From positions 1 through 64,000 of the forward strand of contig JAPPGH010000012.1 of the NCBI GenBank assembly GCA_026914155.1: a stretch of DNA of 64,000 nt. The letters are read 5' to 3'. Shown here piece after piece: positions 63,848-64,000 of the stretch. Below the pieces are notes generated by a model. The model made no database searches. It was not told the DNA's origin and worked only from the letters and a program-made list of their open reading frames with translations. Position numbers and translations under genes: made by a program. This DNA is from Candidatus Palauibacter rhopaloidicola. Its GTDB lineage: Bacteria; Gemmatimonadota; Gemmatimonadetes; Palauibacterales; Palauibacteraceae. Every line of letters begins with the position of its first letter. Positions within the stretch are counted from its first letter, which is position 1.

Positions 63848-64000
63848 TACCCTCTCCTTGCGTGCGGCGTGGCCATCCGCGTCGCCAAGGTCGGTCCATC
63901 GCATGGGGACCGCTCGGCATGGGAGTTTATTCGCAAGTACATTCATGTTCAACCCGCGTTCAACCTGACGCCCCCGTTCTCCGGTCGATTCGGGGCCTCG

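Overview
This is a high-GC bacterial window (about 70% G+C by eye) with densely packed genes, many 4-bp ATGA/GTGA overlaps and frequent GTG/TTG starts. The best lineage guess is Gemmatimonadota, possibly a host- or sponge-associated member. The reasons are the MoxR/DUF58/VWA/DUF4159/DUF4175 operon, the large secreted sortilin-type propeller protein and the mono-modular lipid-type PKS. This is inference from gene content, not a database match.

Region 1 (1-9.8 kb) is an accessory island. A tyrosine recombinase directly abuts a type I polyketide synthase that has lost its KS domain and most of its AT domain. It keeps DH, a vestigial MT, ER, KR and ACP. Downstream lies a thioester-reductase/sulfotransferase fusion that is split by an in-frame amber codon inside the reductase Tyr-xxx-Lys catalytic motif, followed by an SDR reductase. 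The intact ancestor plausibly made a reduced, sulfated fatty alcohol; this copy looks decayed.

Region 2 (9.8-21.2 kb) is metabolic: an aldehyde dehydrogenase, a 2-keto-4-pentenoate-hydratase-like protein, and a complete molybdoenzyme module. The module comprises an iron-sulfur subunit fused to an NrfD-like membrane anchor, a cytoplasmic molybdopterin subunit without a Tat leader, and a TorD-like chaperone. AI-2E-family and AtoE-family membrane proteins and a SixA phosphatase follow.

Region 3 (21.2-32.4 kb) begins at two near-identical palindromes between convergent genes. It holds a monoheme protein coupled to a beta-propeller, a MATE/MOP-like transporter, an SRPBCC protein, a cobalamin-type radical SAM enzyme, a PlsC-like acyltransferase ending in a terminator, a two-gene ABC exporter, and a VapBC-type toxin-antitoxin pair with a perfect palindromic operator and a coupled third gene.

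Region 4 (32.4-41.9 kb) holds a sortilin-like propeller protein, a low-GC secreted protein with its own promoter and terminator (probably acquired), a class IV aminotransferase, an alpha/beta hydrolase, a photolyase broken by one missing base, a small membrane protein and a ribbon-helix-helix regulator with an inverted-repeat operator.

Region 5 (42.0-56.7 kb) is a single long Bat-like operon: a VWA/GATase-like membrane protein, a caspase-fold protein lacking its catalytic Cys, a TPR protein with a gluzincin protease domain, DUF4159, MoxR, DUF58, a BatA-like VWA protein and a very large DUF4175-type coiled-coil protein. It looks like an envelope-associated AAA+/VWA system.

Region 6 (56.7-64 kb) contains a TauE-like permease, an ornithine-cyclodeaminase-family enzyme, a steroid-5-alpha-reductase-family membrane protein, an M23 lipoprotein, and a three-gene unit of OFA-type MFS transporter, a HAMP sensor without an output domain and a type I periplasmic binding protein. 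No tRNA, rRNA or CRISPR array was seen, and no gene-free stretch exceeds 300 bases.
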